From Vibrio atlanticus (GTDB lineage: Bacteria > Pseudomonadota > Gammaproteobacteria > Enterobacterales > Vibrionaceae): DNA of 64,000 bases. Shown one piece after another: positions 34,281 through 43,596 of this stretch. The stretch covers positions 1,736,001 to 1,800,000 of the forward strand of contig NZ_AP025460.1 in the NCBI RefSeq assembly GCF_024347315.1, in the 5' to 3' direction. Numbering within the stretch: the stretch's first letter is position 1; every line of letters starts with the position of its first letter. The notes beneath the pieces were generated by a model. That model saw only the letters and a list, made by a program, of their open reading frames with translations. It was not told the DNA's origin and ran no database searches. Position numbers and translations under genes: made by a program.

Positions 34281-36116
34281 ATGCAAAACGATGTCTCTTC
34301 TACGCGTGACTCTACTCAGCGAACGGTTCAACGATCGACTAAAAAGGCGCCACAACCCAAACCTGAGAAGAAAAGCCTCAGTATTTTATTTGAGCTCAGC
34401 AAATTTATTCAGCCCTATAAAGGCCGTGTGATTGCAGCGCTGATCGCTTTGATCTTCACGGCGAGCTTAACCCTTTCGGTCGGGCATGGTATCCGTCTTC
34501 TTATCGACCAAGGCTTCAGTCAACAATCGTTATCAGATTTAGGCAGTGCGATTCAATTCATCATGGTTGTAGTCGTGCTGATCTCGATTGGCACCTTCTT
34601 TCGCTTCTATTTGGTCTCTTCTGTTGGTGAGCGAGTAAGTGCGGATATACGCCTGTCGGTTTTCAATCACGTGGTGACACTTCACCCGAGTTACTTTGAA
34701 ACCAATGGCAGTGGCGACATCATGTCGCGCATCACAACCGACACAACTCTGCTTCAAAGCATCATAGGTTCGTCGTTCTCTATGGCGATGCGCAGTGGAT
34801 TAATGTGTATTGGCGCAATCATCATGCTGTTCGCGACCAACATTAAGCTAACGCTGATCGTGTTGGCCTCAGTGCCGTTTATCCTGATTCCGATTTTGGT
34901 ATACGGTCGACGAGTGAGAGCCCTATCTCGCCAAAGCCAAGATTCGATGTCTGATGTGGGTTCTTATGCTGGCGAAGCGATTGAACACATCAAAACGGTG
35001 CAAAGCTACAGCCGAGAAGCGCAAGAGAAAGCATCGTTCGCAATTGAAGTAGAAAAGGCTTATGAGATTGGTCGCCAACGTGTAAAACAACGCGCGATTC
35101 TTATCTCTGGTGTGATTGTTATCGTGTTCAGTGCGATTGCAGGCATGCTTTGGGTTGGCGGCAGTGATGTTATTAACGGCACGATGTCGGCGGGTGATCT
35201 AGCTGCATTTGTCTTCTACGCGATTATGGTCGCTTCATCGCTAGGTACGATTTCTGAAGTGATGGGTGAATTGCAACGTGCGGCAGGTGCGACAGAACGA
35301 TTAATTGAAATTCTGCAAGTTGAAAGCCATATTGTTGCGCCTGTAGAAAAACCAACATCACTCGATAACGTGACACCAGAAGTCGCTTTTGATGATGTGA
35401 CCTTCTGTTACCCATCAAGACCCGACCAGCCCGCAACAAGCAACCTCACGCTAACGGCCCATGAAGGTAAAGTGTTGGCATTGGTTGGCCCGTCTGGCGC
35501 AGGTAAAACCACCCTATTTGAACTGCTGCAACGTTTCTACGACCCACAAATAGGCAAAGTAACGTTAGGCGGTGTTGAACTGAATCAATTTGATCCGAAC
35601 GAGCTAAGAAAGCAGATGGCGCTTGTACCGCAGCAACCCGCTCTGTTCAGCAACGATGTGTTCCATAACATTCGATACGGGAACCCAGAAGCAACGGACG
35701 AGCAAGTTATCGAAGCGGCGAAAAAAGCGCACGCGCACGAGTTCATTCAGAACTTACCTGAAGGCTATCACAGTTTTCTTGGTGAACGTGGCGTGAGATT
35801 GTCTGGCGGTCAGCGTCAGCGTATCGCAATCGCTCGTGCCATCTTAAAAGATCCGAATATTCTATTGTTGGACGAAGCAACCAGTGCGCTAGACAGTGAA
35901 AGTGAGCATCATGTTCAACAAGCTTTAGAAGAGTTAATGCGTGGCAGAACGACGATCATTATCGCCCATCGATTATCAACAATTAAACACGCCGACCAGA
36001 TTGCGGTACTCGATAAAGGGCAGCTAGTAGACATCGGCGACCACCAGTCTCTCATCAATAGCTGCGAATTGTACCAACGCTTAGTTGAACTGCAGTTCAA
36101 ACACCTTAATAGCTAA
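34281..36116 (+). CDS. ABC exporter, fused permease-ATPase (MsbA/multidrug type)
   Basis: 611 residues. Six transmembrane helices lie in residues 45-340 after a positively charged N-terminal tail. The ATPase domain has Walker A (VGPSGAGKTTLFELL), signature LSGGQRQRIAIARAIL, Walker B (LLLDEATSALDSESE) and the IIIAHRLSTIKHAD H-loop. Works as a homodimer exporting lipids, drugs or peptides. Length and layout suit Vibrio multidrug half-transporters such as VcaM, but I do not assign that name. GGCAGTC precedes the ATG. Monocistronic. Confidence 0.9.
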   Translation: MQNDVSSTRDSTQRTVQRSTKKAPQPKPEKKSLSILFELSKFIQPYKGRVIAALIALIFTASLTLSVGHGIRLLIDQGFSQQSLSDLGSAIQFIMVVVVLISIGTFFRFYLVSSVGERVSADIRLSVFNHVVTLHPSYFETNGSGDIMSRITTDTTLLQSIIGSSFSMAMRSGLMCIGAIIMLFATNIKLTLIVLASVPFILIPILVYGRRVRALSRQSQDSMSDVGSYAGEAIEHIKTVQSYSREAQEKASFAIEVEKAYEIGRQRVKQRAILISGVIVIVFSAIAGMLWVGGSDVINGTMSAGDLAAFVFYAIMVASSLGTISEVMGELQRAAGATERLIEILQVESHIVAPVEKPTSLDNVTPEVAFDDVTFCYPSRPDQPATSNLTLTAHEGKVLALVGPSGAGKTTLFELLQRFYDPQIGKVTLGGVELNQFDPNELRKQMALVPQQPALFSNDVFHNIRYGNPEATDEQVIEAAKKAHAHEFIQNLPEGYHSFLGERGVRLSGGQRQRIAIARAILKDPNILLLDEATSALDSESEHHVQQALEELMRGRTTIIIAHRLSTIKHADQIAVLDKGQLVDIGDHQSLINSCELYQRLVELQFKHLNS

Positions 36117-36288
36117 GTTATGGAGCAAATGCGTTCAAGTCATTAAGTAATGAAAGACTAAGTCCCTGACATTGTGTGGTTTCAAGCTTCAAAAACTTAA
36201 ATCACACGTGTTGCAGTTTTGTTAATTTAACGGTAGGGTTTTTATTCCAATAACAACTTATCCCGCAGATAACAATAAGAGAGTTCGC

Positions 36289-36753
36289 ATGGAAGCACTA
36301 TTATCTGACTACCCGGTAGTAACAGAAATCCCTGTCGCTTGGGGAGAAATGGACGCGCTTAATCACGTTAACAACGCCGTATATTTTCGTTATTTCGAAA
36401 CTGCTCGCTTAGATTTTTTCAAGCATGTCGAGCTGATGGAAGAGATGGCAATTACCAAAGTTGGCCCTGTTCTTGGCGACACTTATTGTAAATATTTCAG
36501 ACCAGTCACGTATCCAGACACGCTGATGATCGGTTCTCGTGTTACAGACATTCAAGACGACCGCTTCACCATGGAATACGCGATCGTCAGTAAGGCTCAG
36601 CAGAAGCTGACGACAATCGGCACTGCGACTATCGTTATGTTCGATTTCGCTTCAAACCAAAAAGCCCTGCTCTCGCTGCGCTTAACCAACGAAATTGAAA
36701 AGATGAACACGTTGAAAAACCCATGCTTCAAACAGGAAGCTGTGACGGAATAA
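36289..36753 (+). CDS. Acyl-CoA thioesterase, 4HBT hotdog fold
   Basis: 154 residues. The hallmark VAWGEMDALNHVNNAVYFRYFETARLDF contains the catalytic Asp and the N-terminal hotdog helix. It hydrolyses acyl-CoA thioesters, probably of fatty or aromatic acids, in the cytoplasm, like YbgC or FadM. GAGAGTT precedes the ATG. It lies between the ABC exporter and a terminator. Confidence 0.85.
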   Translation: MEALLSDYPVVTEIPVAWGEMDALNHVNNAVYFRYFETARLDFFKHVELMEEMAITKVGPVLGDTYCKYFRPVTYPDTLMIGSRVTDIQDDRFTMEYAIVSKAQQKLTTIGTATIVMFDFASNQKALLSLRLTNEIEKMNTLKNPCFKQEAVTE

Positions 36754-36794
36754 CGTATTCGCTAATTGAAAAAGACTCAGAAAATTTCAGACAT

Positions 36795-36830
36795 TAAAAA
36801 GCCACTCGATTGTTGAGTGGCTTTTTGTTT
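36795..36830. terminator. Bidirectional terminator
   Basis: AAAAAGCCACTC, loop GATTGTT and GAGTGGCTTTTT. The stem has A and T tracts on both sides, so it can end both the thioesterase gene and the convergent U32 gene. Confidence 0.88.
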
Positions 36831-36880
36831 GATCTTCTGGGCTTATAAGCTTTTGGCTATAGACCTATAAGCCTTGCAGC

Positions 36881-39136
36881 CTATAGACCTTGCACATATT
36901 GAGCGTTAGTTCGAACTTCAACCATCTGCTCTAGGTTCTGTTGTGAACCATCAACACCGTTAATCAAACCTTGGAAATGTTTAATCAGCTCTACTTTGTC
37001 TTGTACTTCTTTCGAACCCGCGCCGATGTTGGTCAGGTCAATGAAGAACTCGTCGAACAGACCTGAGAAATCCGTTACAGCGTCATGGTTTAAGAACTGC
37101 TCGTGGTTGTAAATGCTTGGGTAGCCGCCCTTCTGCTTATCCACCGCGAAAGAGATGCCTTTCACGTTAGTAATCGTGGTCGCTTTCTCACACTTCAACA
37201 TACAACCCGCTTCAATGCTTGGCTTGTTACAACCTACCGTTCTTTGGAAGAAACACTGACGACTGGTCATCATCAAGATTGGGTGGTAGATGCTGTAGAA
37301 CAGTTTGAAGTTCTCTGGACGGCGAATATGACGAATCTGACCTTTGTTGATCTCGTTCGAAATGAAAGCACCAGCACAGTTTAGCTCTTCTTTCAGCGTA
37401 ACCAATGCGTGAGAGTTTGTGGTGTTCATGAACGGGCCTGCTACCCACTCAATTCCCATCTCGTAAGCTTTGTAGGCAATACCCGTGTTGTTGGTCACGA
37501 TGCGAGCTGGCTTGATCTCTTCAAGGATACGAACTGCTTCGTCGTAATCTTTGCCGATCAATACTGCAGGGAACCAAGGAATCAAACGTGAGTTTGCTGC
37601 CAAGATATCGATGTACTTGTTACAACGCTTCTTGAAGCTTTCAGGCAGTTTGAAGTATACATCCGCGTCAGTTACGTCACACAGGTGTAGGTCTTCCACA
37701 TCCGCGATAAGCATCGACATAGTTGGCTTCTCGTTCACCTTCGGGTGCTGAGGCAGTGCTGGCACTTCAACGTGCTTAATCACTTTCACAGAACCGTTTA
37801 AGATGAAATCGATTTCGTCTTTTAAGACCGACACTTCTTTCAAAGGAAGAATCAGACCTTCATCTAAGTTGTCGTAGTTACAGTTTTCAAGCGTATGAAC
37901 AGCACTCTTCACTGACTTGAAACGCTTTTCAAGTAACGCCTGAGTAATCGCAGTCTCTTTAGCTGTTGCCAATAACGATTGAGATTGAACCGTAAAGTTT
38001 TCTTTTGGTGTGTTCACTGTCACCGTAAATGGTTGACCCACCTTAGCGCTAAACGACAATGACACCGGCGTTTTACGAATATCAAGGAACTCGATCTTGT
38101 CGCGCATTTCACTACCTAGCGCATTCTTAGCTTCATAAAGATCGCTGGTCACTTCTTGAATTTGCACAACAGAGATTTCATTGTTCTCTTTCGTCGCTTT
38201 ATCAACGGCGTAGTTCATGCTGTTGTCACGAGGATTATCAATGAACATGTCTTTCGTTAGGTTGCCCTTAAGGAAAGAGTTGGTGAAATCACGGTTGAAT
38301 ACTTTGTGTAAGTTCGAATCGTCTTCGATCAACAAACCACTTTCTACAAAGCTATCAATCTGTTTACGCCACGTGTCTACCACAGTGTATACGTAGTGTG
38401 CGCCTTTAATACGGCCTTCTACTTTCAACGAGTCAACTTTCGCGTCAACCAGTTCAGGTAGGTCGTAGTAAGCGGAGTTATCTTTCAAGTTCAGTGGGAA
38501 CTTGTTGCCTGCGTTGGTGATTTCGTATTCATCACGACATGCTTGGCTACAACGGCCACGGTTACCTGAGTTACCCACACTTACTGAGCTTGAGTAACAT
38601 TGACCAGAGAATGCGATACACAAAGCACCGTGTACGAACACTTCAGTCAGTACATCGTGATCATGTGCCACTTCCGTCAGCATTTTGATTTCTGGTAGGT
38701 TCAATTCACGAGACAAGTTAACGCGCGTCGCGCCAATCTTAGACAAGAACTTAATCTGGCCTTCGTTGTGCGTCGTTAACTGAGTCGATGCGTGAACATC
38801 TAACGATGGGAAATGCTTTTTCACCAAATCAAACAAACCAAGATCTTGAACGATGATGCCGTCTAGTTTGGTGTTCACCAGTTGGTTCAGCAATTTAGTG
38901 ATAGTCTTAATTTCATGCTCCAGCAGCACAACGTTAAGAGTCAGAAACACTTCACAACCATATTCATGAGCAAGGCGAATCACACCATTCAACTCATCTA
39001 ACGAAAGGTTAGAGGCTCTGTTACGAGCGTTGAAGGTGTCTAAACCACAATAAACCGCATTGGCACCGGCCACGATAGCGGCTTTAATCGCCTCGACATC
39101 GCCACCTGGGGCTAATAACTCAATCTTTCTGCTCAT
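36881..39136 (-). CDS. U32 peptidase-family protein, RlhA-like
   Basis: 751 residues. The U32 core (MSRKIELLAPGGDVEAIKAAIVAGANAVYCGLD) is at the N-terminus. Its cysteine signature, GQCYSSSVSVGNSGNRGRCSQ and then ACRDEY, lies near residues 180-205. A C-terminal domain has a second group (RQCFFQRTVGCNK, GCMLKCEK). U32 proteins use these cysteines for an iron-sulfur cluster and act in tRNA or rRNA hydroxylation or ubiquinone synthesis rather than as proteases. RlhA (23S rRNA C2501 hydroxylase) is the nearest functional guess, but this protein is longer. It is divergent from the GST gene. Confidence 0.8.
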   Translation of the reverse strand: MSRKIELLAPGGDVEAIKAAIVAGANAVYCGLDTFNARNRASNLSLDELNGVIRLAHEYGCEVFLTLNVVLLEHEIKTITKLLNQLVNTKLDGIIVQDLGLFDLVKKHFPSLDVHASTQLTTHNEGQIKFLSKIGATRVNLSRELNLPEIKMLTEVAHDHDVLTEVFVHGALCIAFSGQCYSSSVSVGNSGNRGRCSQACRDEYEITNAGNKFPLNLKDNSAYYDLPELVDAKVDSLKVEGRIKGAHYVYTVVDTWRKQIDSFVESGLLIEDDSNLHKVFNRDFTNSFLKGNLTKDMFIDNPRDNSMNYAVDKATKENNEISVVQIQEVTSDLYEAKNALGSEMRDKIEFLDIRKTPVSLSFSAKVGQPFTVTVNTPKENFTVQSQSLLATAKETAITQALLEKRFKSVKSAVHTLENCNYDNLDEGLILPLKEVSVLKDEIDFILNGSVKVIKHVEVPALPQHPKVNEKPTMSMLIADVEDLHLCDVTDADVYFKLPESFKKRCNKYIDILAANSRLIPWFPAVLIGKDYDEAVRILEEIKPARIVTNNTGIAYKAYEMGIEWVAGPFMNTTNSHALVTLKEELNCAGAFISNEINKGQIRHIRRPENFKLFYSIYHPILMMTSRQCFFQRTVGCNKPSIEAGCMLKCEKATTITNVKGISFAVDKQKGGYPSIYNHEQFLNHDAVTDFSGLFDEFFIDLTNIGAGSKEVQDKVELIKHFQGLINGVDGSQQNLEQMVEVRTNAQYVQGL

Positions 39137-39240
39137 TTTTGAAGTCGCTCACTTACTTATAATTTTTAAGGCGCGTATTCTACCTACAACACGATCTCTT
39201 TACCACCTAACAACACTTTCCAAACTAAATGACCTCAATA

Positions 39241-39900
39241 ATGCCAAACGAATTCGATTTACCTATCCTTTATTCTTTAAGACGCTGCCCTTACGCTATG
39301 CGAGGAAGGATGGGCATCGCACTATCACAGCAGAAAGTGTTACTTCGAGAAATTGTTACCAAAGATAAGCCTAGCGAACTATTGGCCAGTTCGCCAAAAG
39401 GCACTGTTCCAGTATTGGTATTGCCTGATGGTCAAATCATCGAGCAGAGCTTAGATGTGATGAACTGGGCGCTTCAACAAAACGATCCTCAAGATCTTCT
39501 ACGTTCAAGTAACCCAACACTTAATCAACAAATCCACCAGCTCATTAAAGTTAACGATGATGAGTTTATTGGCCACTTAGAAAAGTACAGAGCGTCTGTT
39601 CGTTACCGAAACATCGATGTTGAACAACGTCGACAAACCTGCGAAGCGTTCATTCGTCAGTTAGAAGCGCTGCTCACCGATCAGCCCTACTTTTTTGGAG
39701 AAACCCCAAGCTTAGCCGATTTTGCCGTGATGCCGTTTGTTAGCCAGTTCGTAAGAGTTGAGAAGAAGTGGTTTGTGCAATCTGAATATCAAAACGTAGG
39801 ACGTTGGTTAAGAGCGCACCTTGAAAGTAAGCTCTACACCCAAGTCATGAAGCAATATCCTTTGTGGAATGAAACCAAGCAAGATTGTTTTTTTGGGTAG
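39241..39900 (+). CDS. Glutathione S-transferase-like protein
   Basis: 219 residues from the ATG at 39241 (MPNEFDLPILYSLRRCPYAMR); an ATG four codons earlier is possible and neither has a clear ribosome site. The thioredoxin-fold N-domain has the probable catalytic Cys in RRCPYAMRGRM, cis-Pro in GTVPVLVLP and the glutathione-binding EQSLDVMNW. A helical C-domain includes GETPSLADFAVMPFV. It resembles SspA/GrxB-like or omega-type enzymes. Confidence 0.82.
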   Translation: MPNEFDLPILYSLRRCPYAMRGRMGIALSQQKVLLREIVTKDKPSELLASSPKGTVPVLVLPDGQIIEQSLDVMNWALQQNDPQDLLRSSNPTLNQQIHQLIKVNDDEFIGHLEKYRASVRYRNIDVEQRRQTCEAFIRQLEALLTDQPYFFGETPSLADFAVMPFVSQFVRVEKKWFVQSEYQNVGRWLRAHLESKLYTQVMKQYPLWNETKQDCFFG

Positions 39901-40093
39901 AATTAAGTCGCCATGAATTGCTGGAGATAACTCCATATTGCTGAAGATTACCGAAGATGACTGTAAACAGTTCTAAATAAGCATAGACAGCTCTCTATTG
40001 TTATGAAAATCGTGACACTGAATCACAAGCGATGCTATTGATGGCATATTAGATATCAACGAAAATCGCCTTTCACTCAATCACAACGTTAGT

Positions 40094-40294
40094 TTGAAAT
40101 GCGCTATGCCAAAAAACAAAGTAAACACATTCAACACACCTAGCCCCGATTTTAAAGGGTTCGCGAAAGTTTCACTGTTAGTGGCCTTCTCGCTTGCCCT
40201 TTCAGGCTGTAGCGCGAAAAACAAAGCAACCAACACAAGCCCATCTGCTGCGCAGCAGAATCAAACCTACATTCCAACAAACGTTATTTACTAA
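40094..40294 (+). CDS. Small lipoprotein
   Basis: 66 residues. A hydrophobic leader ends in the lipobox LSGC, leaving a mature peptide of about 30 residues (CSAKNKATNTSP... to PTNVIY) rich in Ser, Thr and Asn. An outer-membrane lipoprotein of unknown role. The start could be the Met at 40106 (MPKNKVNT). Confidence 0.6.
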   Translation: MKCAMPKNKVNTFNTPSPDFKGFAKVSLLVAFSLALSGCSAKNKATNTSPSAAQQNQTYIPTNVIY

Positions 40295-40313
40295 TCAAAT
40301 TCCGACGGACTTT

Positions 40314-40418
40314 ATGATAGATAAAGAAAACGTCGACCTATTGATTGAAGAAGGTAACAAACAACTTGTTGCCGATCCGGAATTTCAAAACTTCTTATCA
40401 TTTGAATATAACAAATGA
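40314..40418 (+). CDS. Possible 34-aa peptide after the lipoprotein
   Basis: The ATG at 40314 opens MIDKENVDLLIEEGNKQLV and ends in LSFEYNK. It begins 20 bases after the lipoprotein stop, with a weak GACGGA upstream. The acidic amphipathic sequence looks protein-like. It could be a separate coupled peptide or the shifted end of a formerly longer lipoprotein gene. Confidence 0.35.
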   Translation: MIDKENVDLLIEEGNKQLVADPEFQNFLSFEYNK

Positions 40419-40495
40419 TGTTAATCTAGTTGCTTATTAAAGCGCAATCTGGCGATCAAAAATCACGTCATAATTTCACCTTTACAAGGATCACT

Positions 40496-41719
40496 ATGGA
40501 ATTTGAAAACAACATCTTACATCTCGGGTCATTCTTTGCAGTGACCATGGGGATCGTGGTTCTATTTATCGGTCGGAGGCTCAATCAGGTCATCGGTTTT
40601 TTGAAAGAGTTCAGTATTCCAGAACCTGTATCTGGCGGGATTTTGGCATCGCTCCTGTTCGCGGCTCTTTACGCGACGACCTCAATCGAAGTGCAGTTTG
40701 ATCTGTTTGCTCGCGATGTATTATTGGTCTACTTCTTTACCACGATTGGTATTAACTCAAGTTTGAAAGACCTGTTCAAAGGCGGAAAGCCCTTGGTCAT
40801 TTTGCTAGCAATCACTATCTTCTTCATGATCATGCAGAACATCGTCGGTATTTCTGTCGCATCAATGTTTAGCCTAGAGCCTGTCTTTGGTCTACTCAGC
40901 GGAAGTATTTCACTGATTGGCGGACATGGCACCGCGATTGCCTGGGCACCCAAGGTTGCAGAAGAATTCGGCCTAGAAAGCGCAATGGAAATTGGTATCG
41001 CCAGTGCAACGTTCGGGCTGATTTTAGCCAGCCTGATGGGCGGTCCTATTGCAAAGTTTCTCATCAAGCGTCATAACCTCAAACCTACCGATGAGCAATC
41101 AGGCTCAATCGATTCAAAGGCCAAAAAGCAACAACAAGCTCTCACATCATTTCAATTTTTGGACGCCGTATTAGCGATCCATATTTGTGTCATTGTCGGC
41201 GCGTTGCTTAATGAATTGATCAGTCAAACAGGATTACAACTTCCACTGTTCGTATCGTGTTTGTTTGCGGGTATCGTGATCACCAACGTAATGCCAGACT
41301 CCTACCCAAGAATCTCGGGCGCAAAATGGCCGACACGCTCGCCCGCTATCGACTTAATTGCTGAAATCTCTCTGGGTACATTTTTGGCGATGTCATTAAT
41401 GAGCATGCAGCTTTGGACGCTCATTGATTTGGCGGGTCCTATCTTCGCGATATTGGCAATGCAGCTGCTACTGGCCGTGATAATCAATATCTTCATCGTG
41501 TTCCCATCAATGGGTAAGACCTATGATGCGGCTGTTGTATGTGCTGGGTTCGGAGGGATTTCGTTAGGTTCAACACCTACAGCCATGGCAAACATGTCGG
41601 CAGTAAGTCAGAAATATGGGCATTCAGCACAAGCCTTCATCATCGTGCCATTGGTATGCGCGTTCTTCATTGATTTAGCGAACGCCCTGATTATTCCTTA
41701 CTTCATGAGAATGATGTAG
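40496..41719 (+). CDS. gltS: Sodium/glutamate symporter GltS
   Basis: 407 residues from the ATG at 40496, chosen for the CAAGGATC ribosome site and because E. coli GltS is 401 residues; the frame extends to 40430 without support. It has about ten helices with the family blocks EFSIPEPVSGGILASL, LSGSISLIGGHGTAIAWAP, and near the end CAGFGGISLGSTPTAMANM, the two reentrant glycine-rich loops that bind sodium and glutamate. Inner-membrane uptake of L-glutamate. Confidence 0.92.
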   Translation: MEFENNILHLGSFFAVTMGIVVLFIGRRLNQVIGFLKEFSIPEPVSGGILASLLFAALYATTSIEVQFDLFARDVLLVYFFTTIGINSSLKDLFKGGKPLVILLAITIFFMIMQNIVGISVASMFSLEPVFGLLSGSISLIGGHGTAIAWAPKVAEEFGLESAMEIGIASATFGLILASLMGGPIAKFLIKRHNLKPTDEQSGSIDSKAKKQQQALTSFQFLDAVLAIHICVIVGALLNELISQTGLQLPLFVSCLFAGIVITNVMPDSYPRISGAKWPTRSPAIDLIAEISLGTFLAMSLMSMQLWTLIDLAGPIFAILAMQLLLAVIINIFIVFPSMGKTYDAAVVCAGFGGISLGSTPTAMANMSAVSQKYGHSAQAFIIVPLVCAFFIDLANALIIPYFMRMM

Positions 41720-41727
41720 CTGACCTT

Positions 41728-41796
41728 TGTTAAGACGGTACACCACAATTTGTTAAAGCGGTGTACCGCAATTTATTTAGGCGGTGTACCCCAATA
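41728..41796 (+). repeat. Three tandem ~23-bp repeats after gltS
   Basis: Units begin TGTTAAGACGGTACACC, TGTTAAAGCGGTGTACC and TTTAGGCGGTGTACC. They lie between the gltS stop and its terminator. Role unknown. Confidence 0.6.
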
Positions 41797-41831
41797 AAAA
41801 GAGCCGCTCGTACAGAGCGGCTCTTTTGCTA
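41797..41831. terminator. Terminator between gltS and the convergent GyrI-like gene
   Basis: AAAAGAGCCGCTC, loop GTACA, GAGCGGCTCTTTT: a perfect 13-bp stem with A and T tracts at the ends, usable from both sides. Confidence 0.9.
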
Positions 41832-41869
41832 ATGACTCAATTTGACTATCACTAACGACAACCCAAAGC

Positions 41870-42319
41870 TTATTGAATCGCTATCGAAATCTCGACTTCA
41901 GTTTCGCCTTTGTAGAATTCAAAATCTGTCGTGTAAGTTCGAACATGTGGGCAATCCGCTGCGTTGAAATACGCCCATACTTCACCCCATAGGTCGATCA
42001 CTGCTTGAGGGAGTTCACCTTCAGCAGAAAACGTTAAGTATTTGCCTGCTTGTATTTCGGTTTCGACAAGCGCATCTAAATTGTTATCGGTGAGTGCGTT
42101 AGTACAAGCGATAACATCAAATTCACCCGTAAAGTCTGACTCGTAGTTGGTGTAGACACCATACACTTTTGAATCCGGCGTTAATTTTGGAAACGCTTGG
42201 TCAAAAAAGCCCTGCCACAATTGCCCTATCTTGGCTTTGGCTTGGTCCATCTCATCGGTATTAGTGGTTCTTACTGAAAAACCATACGCCTTTACGGCTT
42301 CAATCGTTTCTACTTTCAT
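41870..42319 (-). CDS. GyrI-like/AraC effector-binding domain protein
   Basis: 149 residues from the ATG at 42319 with AGGA nine bases upstream; the longer frame to 42469 has no ribosome site. The stand-alone effector-binding fold is seen in AYGFSVRTTNTDEMDQAKAKIGQLWQ, the VYGVYTNYESDFTGEFDVIAC strand, and GEVWAYFNAADCPHVRTYTTDFEFY. Such proteins bind cationic amphipathic compounds or, as in GyrI/SbmC, inhibit gyrase. Which applies here is unknown. Confidence 0.8.
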   Translation of the reverse strand: MKVETIEAVKAYGFSVRTTNTDEMDQAKAKIGQLWQGFFDQAFPKLTPDSKVYGVYTNYESDFTGEFDVIACTNALTDNNLDALVETEIQAGKYLTFSAEGELPQAVIDLWGEVWAYFNAADCPHVRTYTTDFEFYKGETEVEISIAIQ

Positions 42320-42386
42320 TCGTTTTATTCCTAAGCCAATTGACGATCTAACTGTATTGAATCCAATGTTTTGTAAAATAACACGA

Positions 42387-42620
42387 CTAATCTTGTATCT
42401 CTTTATGGCCGCACTTTTCACAGACAAGGTGACGAGAAAACTCATCCATTGACGCGATAAACGGGCCAAGGAACCAACCTTTTATCATGCCTGCCCAAAA
42501 CTCGCTTCGCTTTTGATTAGGTTTGTCTGCAAACGCACTCGTCTTTCTGACCAACACAACAACATGTTGTGTGTCTTCTCTGCACGCGGTGCAATAGCAT
42601 TGTTCTATGGTGTTATTCAT
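42387..42620 (-). CDS. Small zinc-ribbon protein, CxxC-x3-TxH family (copy 2)
   Basis: 77 residues: CYCTACREDTQH at the N-terminus, an aromatic hydrophobic patch (FWAGMIKGWFLGPFIASMDEF), then CEKCGHKEIQD. Same layout as the proteins at 14546, 48291 and 50099. It lies directly downstream of rof on the same strand, nine bases away, so the two are probably co-transcribed. Confidence 0.62.
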   Translation of the reverse strand: MNNTIEQCYCTACREDTQHVVVLVRKTSAFADKPNQKRSEFWAGMIKGWFLGPFIASMDEFSRHLVCEKCGHKEIQD

Positions 42621-42628
42621 TTGAAAGC

Positions 42629-42880
42629 CTATGACGTTTTGAATGAAATCTGCTGAAAATGAGGATTGTCGACACAGACTTCTAGTGTGGAAAGATCAGT
42701 GAGTACGACAAGTTGTTCTACACCTTGAATACTGACCTTAATGCACTCTTCACGGCTATCATTGCGTTGAGTATCTAATCCGACACATTCAAGCTGCTCG
42801 CCAGACTTCAGCGTTAATTTGATTGGGTATCGGTGCATACACACAATCTCAATATAATCGTAATCGTTGCAACTAATCAT
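42629..42880 (-). CDS. rof: Rho-binding antiterminator Rof (YaeO)
   Basis: 83 residues from the ATG at 42880, which has GGAGGGG close upstream. The sequence ISCNDYDYIEIVCMHRYPIKL, then LKSGEQLECVGLDT, follows the Rof family, an Sm-like beta barrel that binds the RNA-binding face of Rho and inhibits termination. The key acidic residues near the N-terminus (NDYDY) are conserved. Confidence 0.85.
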   Translation of the reverse strand: MISCNDYDYIEIVCMHRYPIKLTLKSGEQLECVGLDTQRNDSREECIKVSIQGVEQLVVLTDLSTLEVCVDNPHFQQISFKTS

Positions 42881-43112
42881 AATACCCCTCCAATTCATCC
42901 ACCACGCTAATGCGACACGCCATACTATGCAATATGCATATAATCAATCATTTACCTACATCACATTGATGTTCGTCCGCAACTAAACTTGCTTCTAATC
43001 CTATTTCTAAACCTACTTCTAAACTTAGCTTAATCCAGCTTAACCCATTCACGTTTCTTCTACTCACGCCTGCTTATTCTTTCATTGTTAAATAATAATC
43101 GAGAACAAAACA

Positions 43113-43478
43113 ATGAAAACCATGAACCATTTACACGTGTTAGCTTTTTTAGGTTTAGTCGCTTCAATGATGACGTTTAATGCAAGTGCCGCCTCAGAAA
43201 TCGATGCGAGGCACTTTGCCAATGGTAAAGCCAAATACACGCAGCTTTGTCGGGTGTGTCATGGCGACAAAGGACACGGTGATGGCCCCACTGCCGCTTC
43301 ATTGCCACACAAGCCCGCCAATATCGCTAATAAACTAGGCGGCTTTTTTACCAGTCCAAGTTCTTTGGCGGATGACATTTTAGAAGGTAACGTAGAACAA
43401 GGTATGCCAGCGTGGAAAGGGACAATTACCAAGCAAGATGCTCTGGATATTCTGACGTACGTAGAAACTATCCAATAG
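43113..43478 (+). CDS. Periplasmic c-type cytochrome
   Basis: 121 residues with a cleavable signal peptide (ending NASAAS). The haem motif is CRVCH followed by GDKGHGDGPTAAS, and the distal Met is in NVEQGMPAWKG. A class I monohaem cytochrome of about 10 kDa after processing, electron carrier in the periplasm. It stands alone. Confidence 0.88.
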   Translation: MKTMNHLHVLAFLGLVASMMTFNASAASEIDARHFANGKAKYTQLCRVCHGDKGHGDGPTAASLPHKPANIANKLGGFFTSPSSLADDILEGNVEQGMPAWKGTITKQDALDILTYVETIQ

Positions 43479-43596
43479 TAAACGCTGTTCCATTCGCCTT
43501 TTGAACAGATATATCGGTTAATACTCCTCGTTCTATTGCGCTATCTATTTGATTGATTACACTCAATTTAATGGATAGTGAATAATACGGAATGTT

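Noticed and set aside
40194..40418. 74-codon ORF overlapping the small lipoprotein
   Set aside because: Its first half is out of frame with the lipoprotein and has unlikely composition. Only the 34 codons from 40314 look protein-like.
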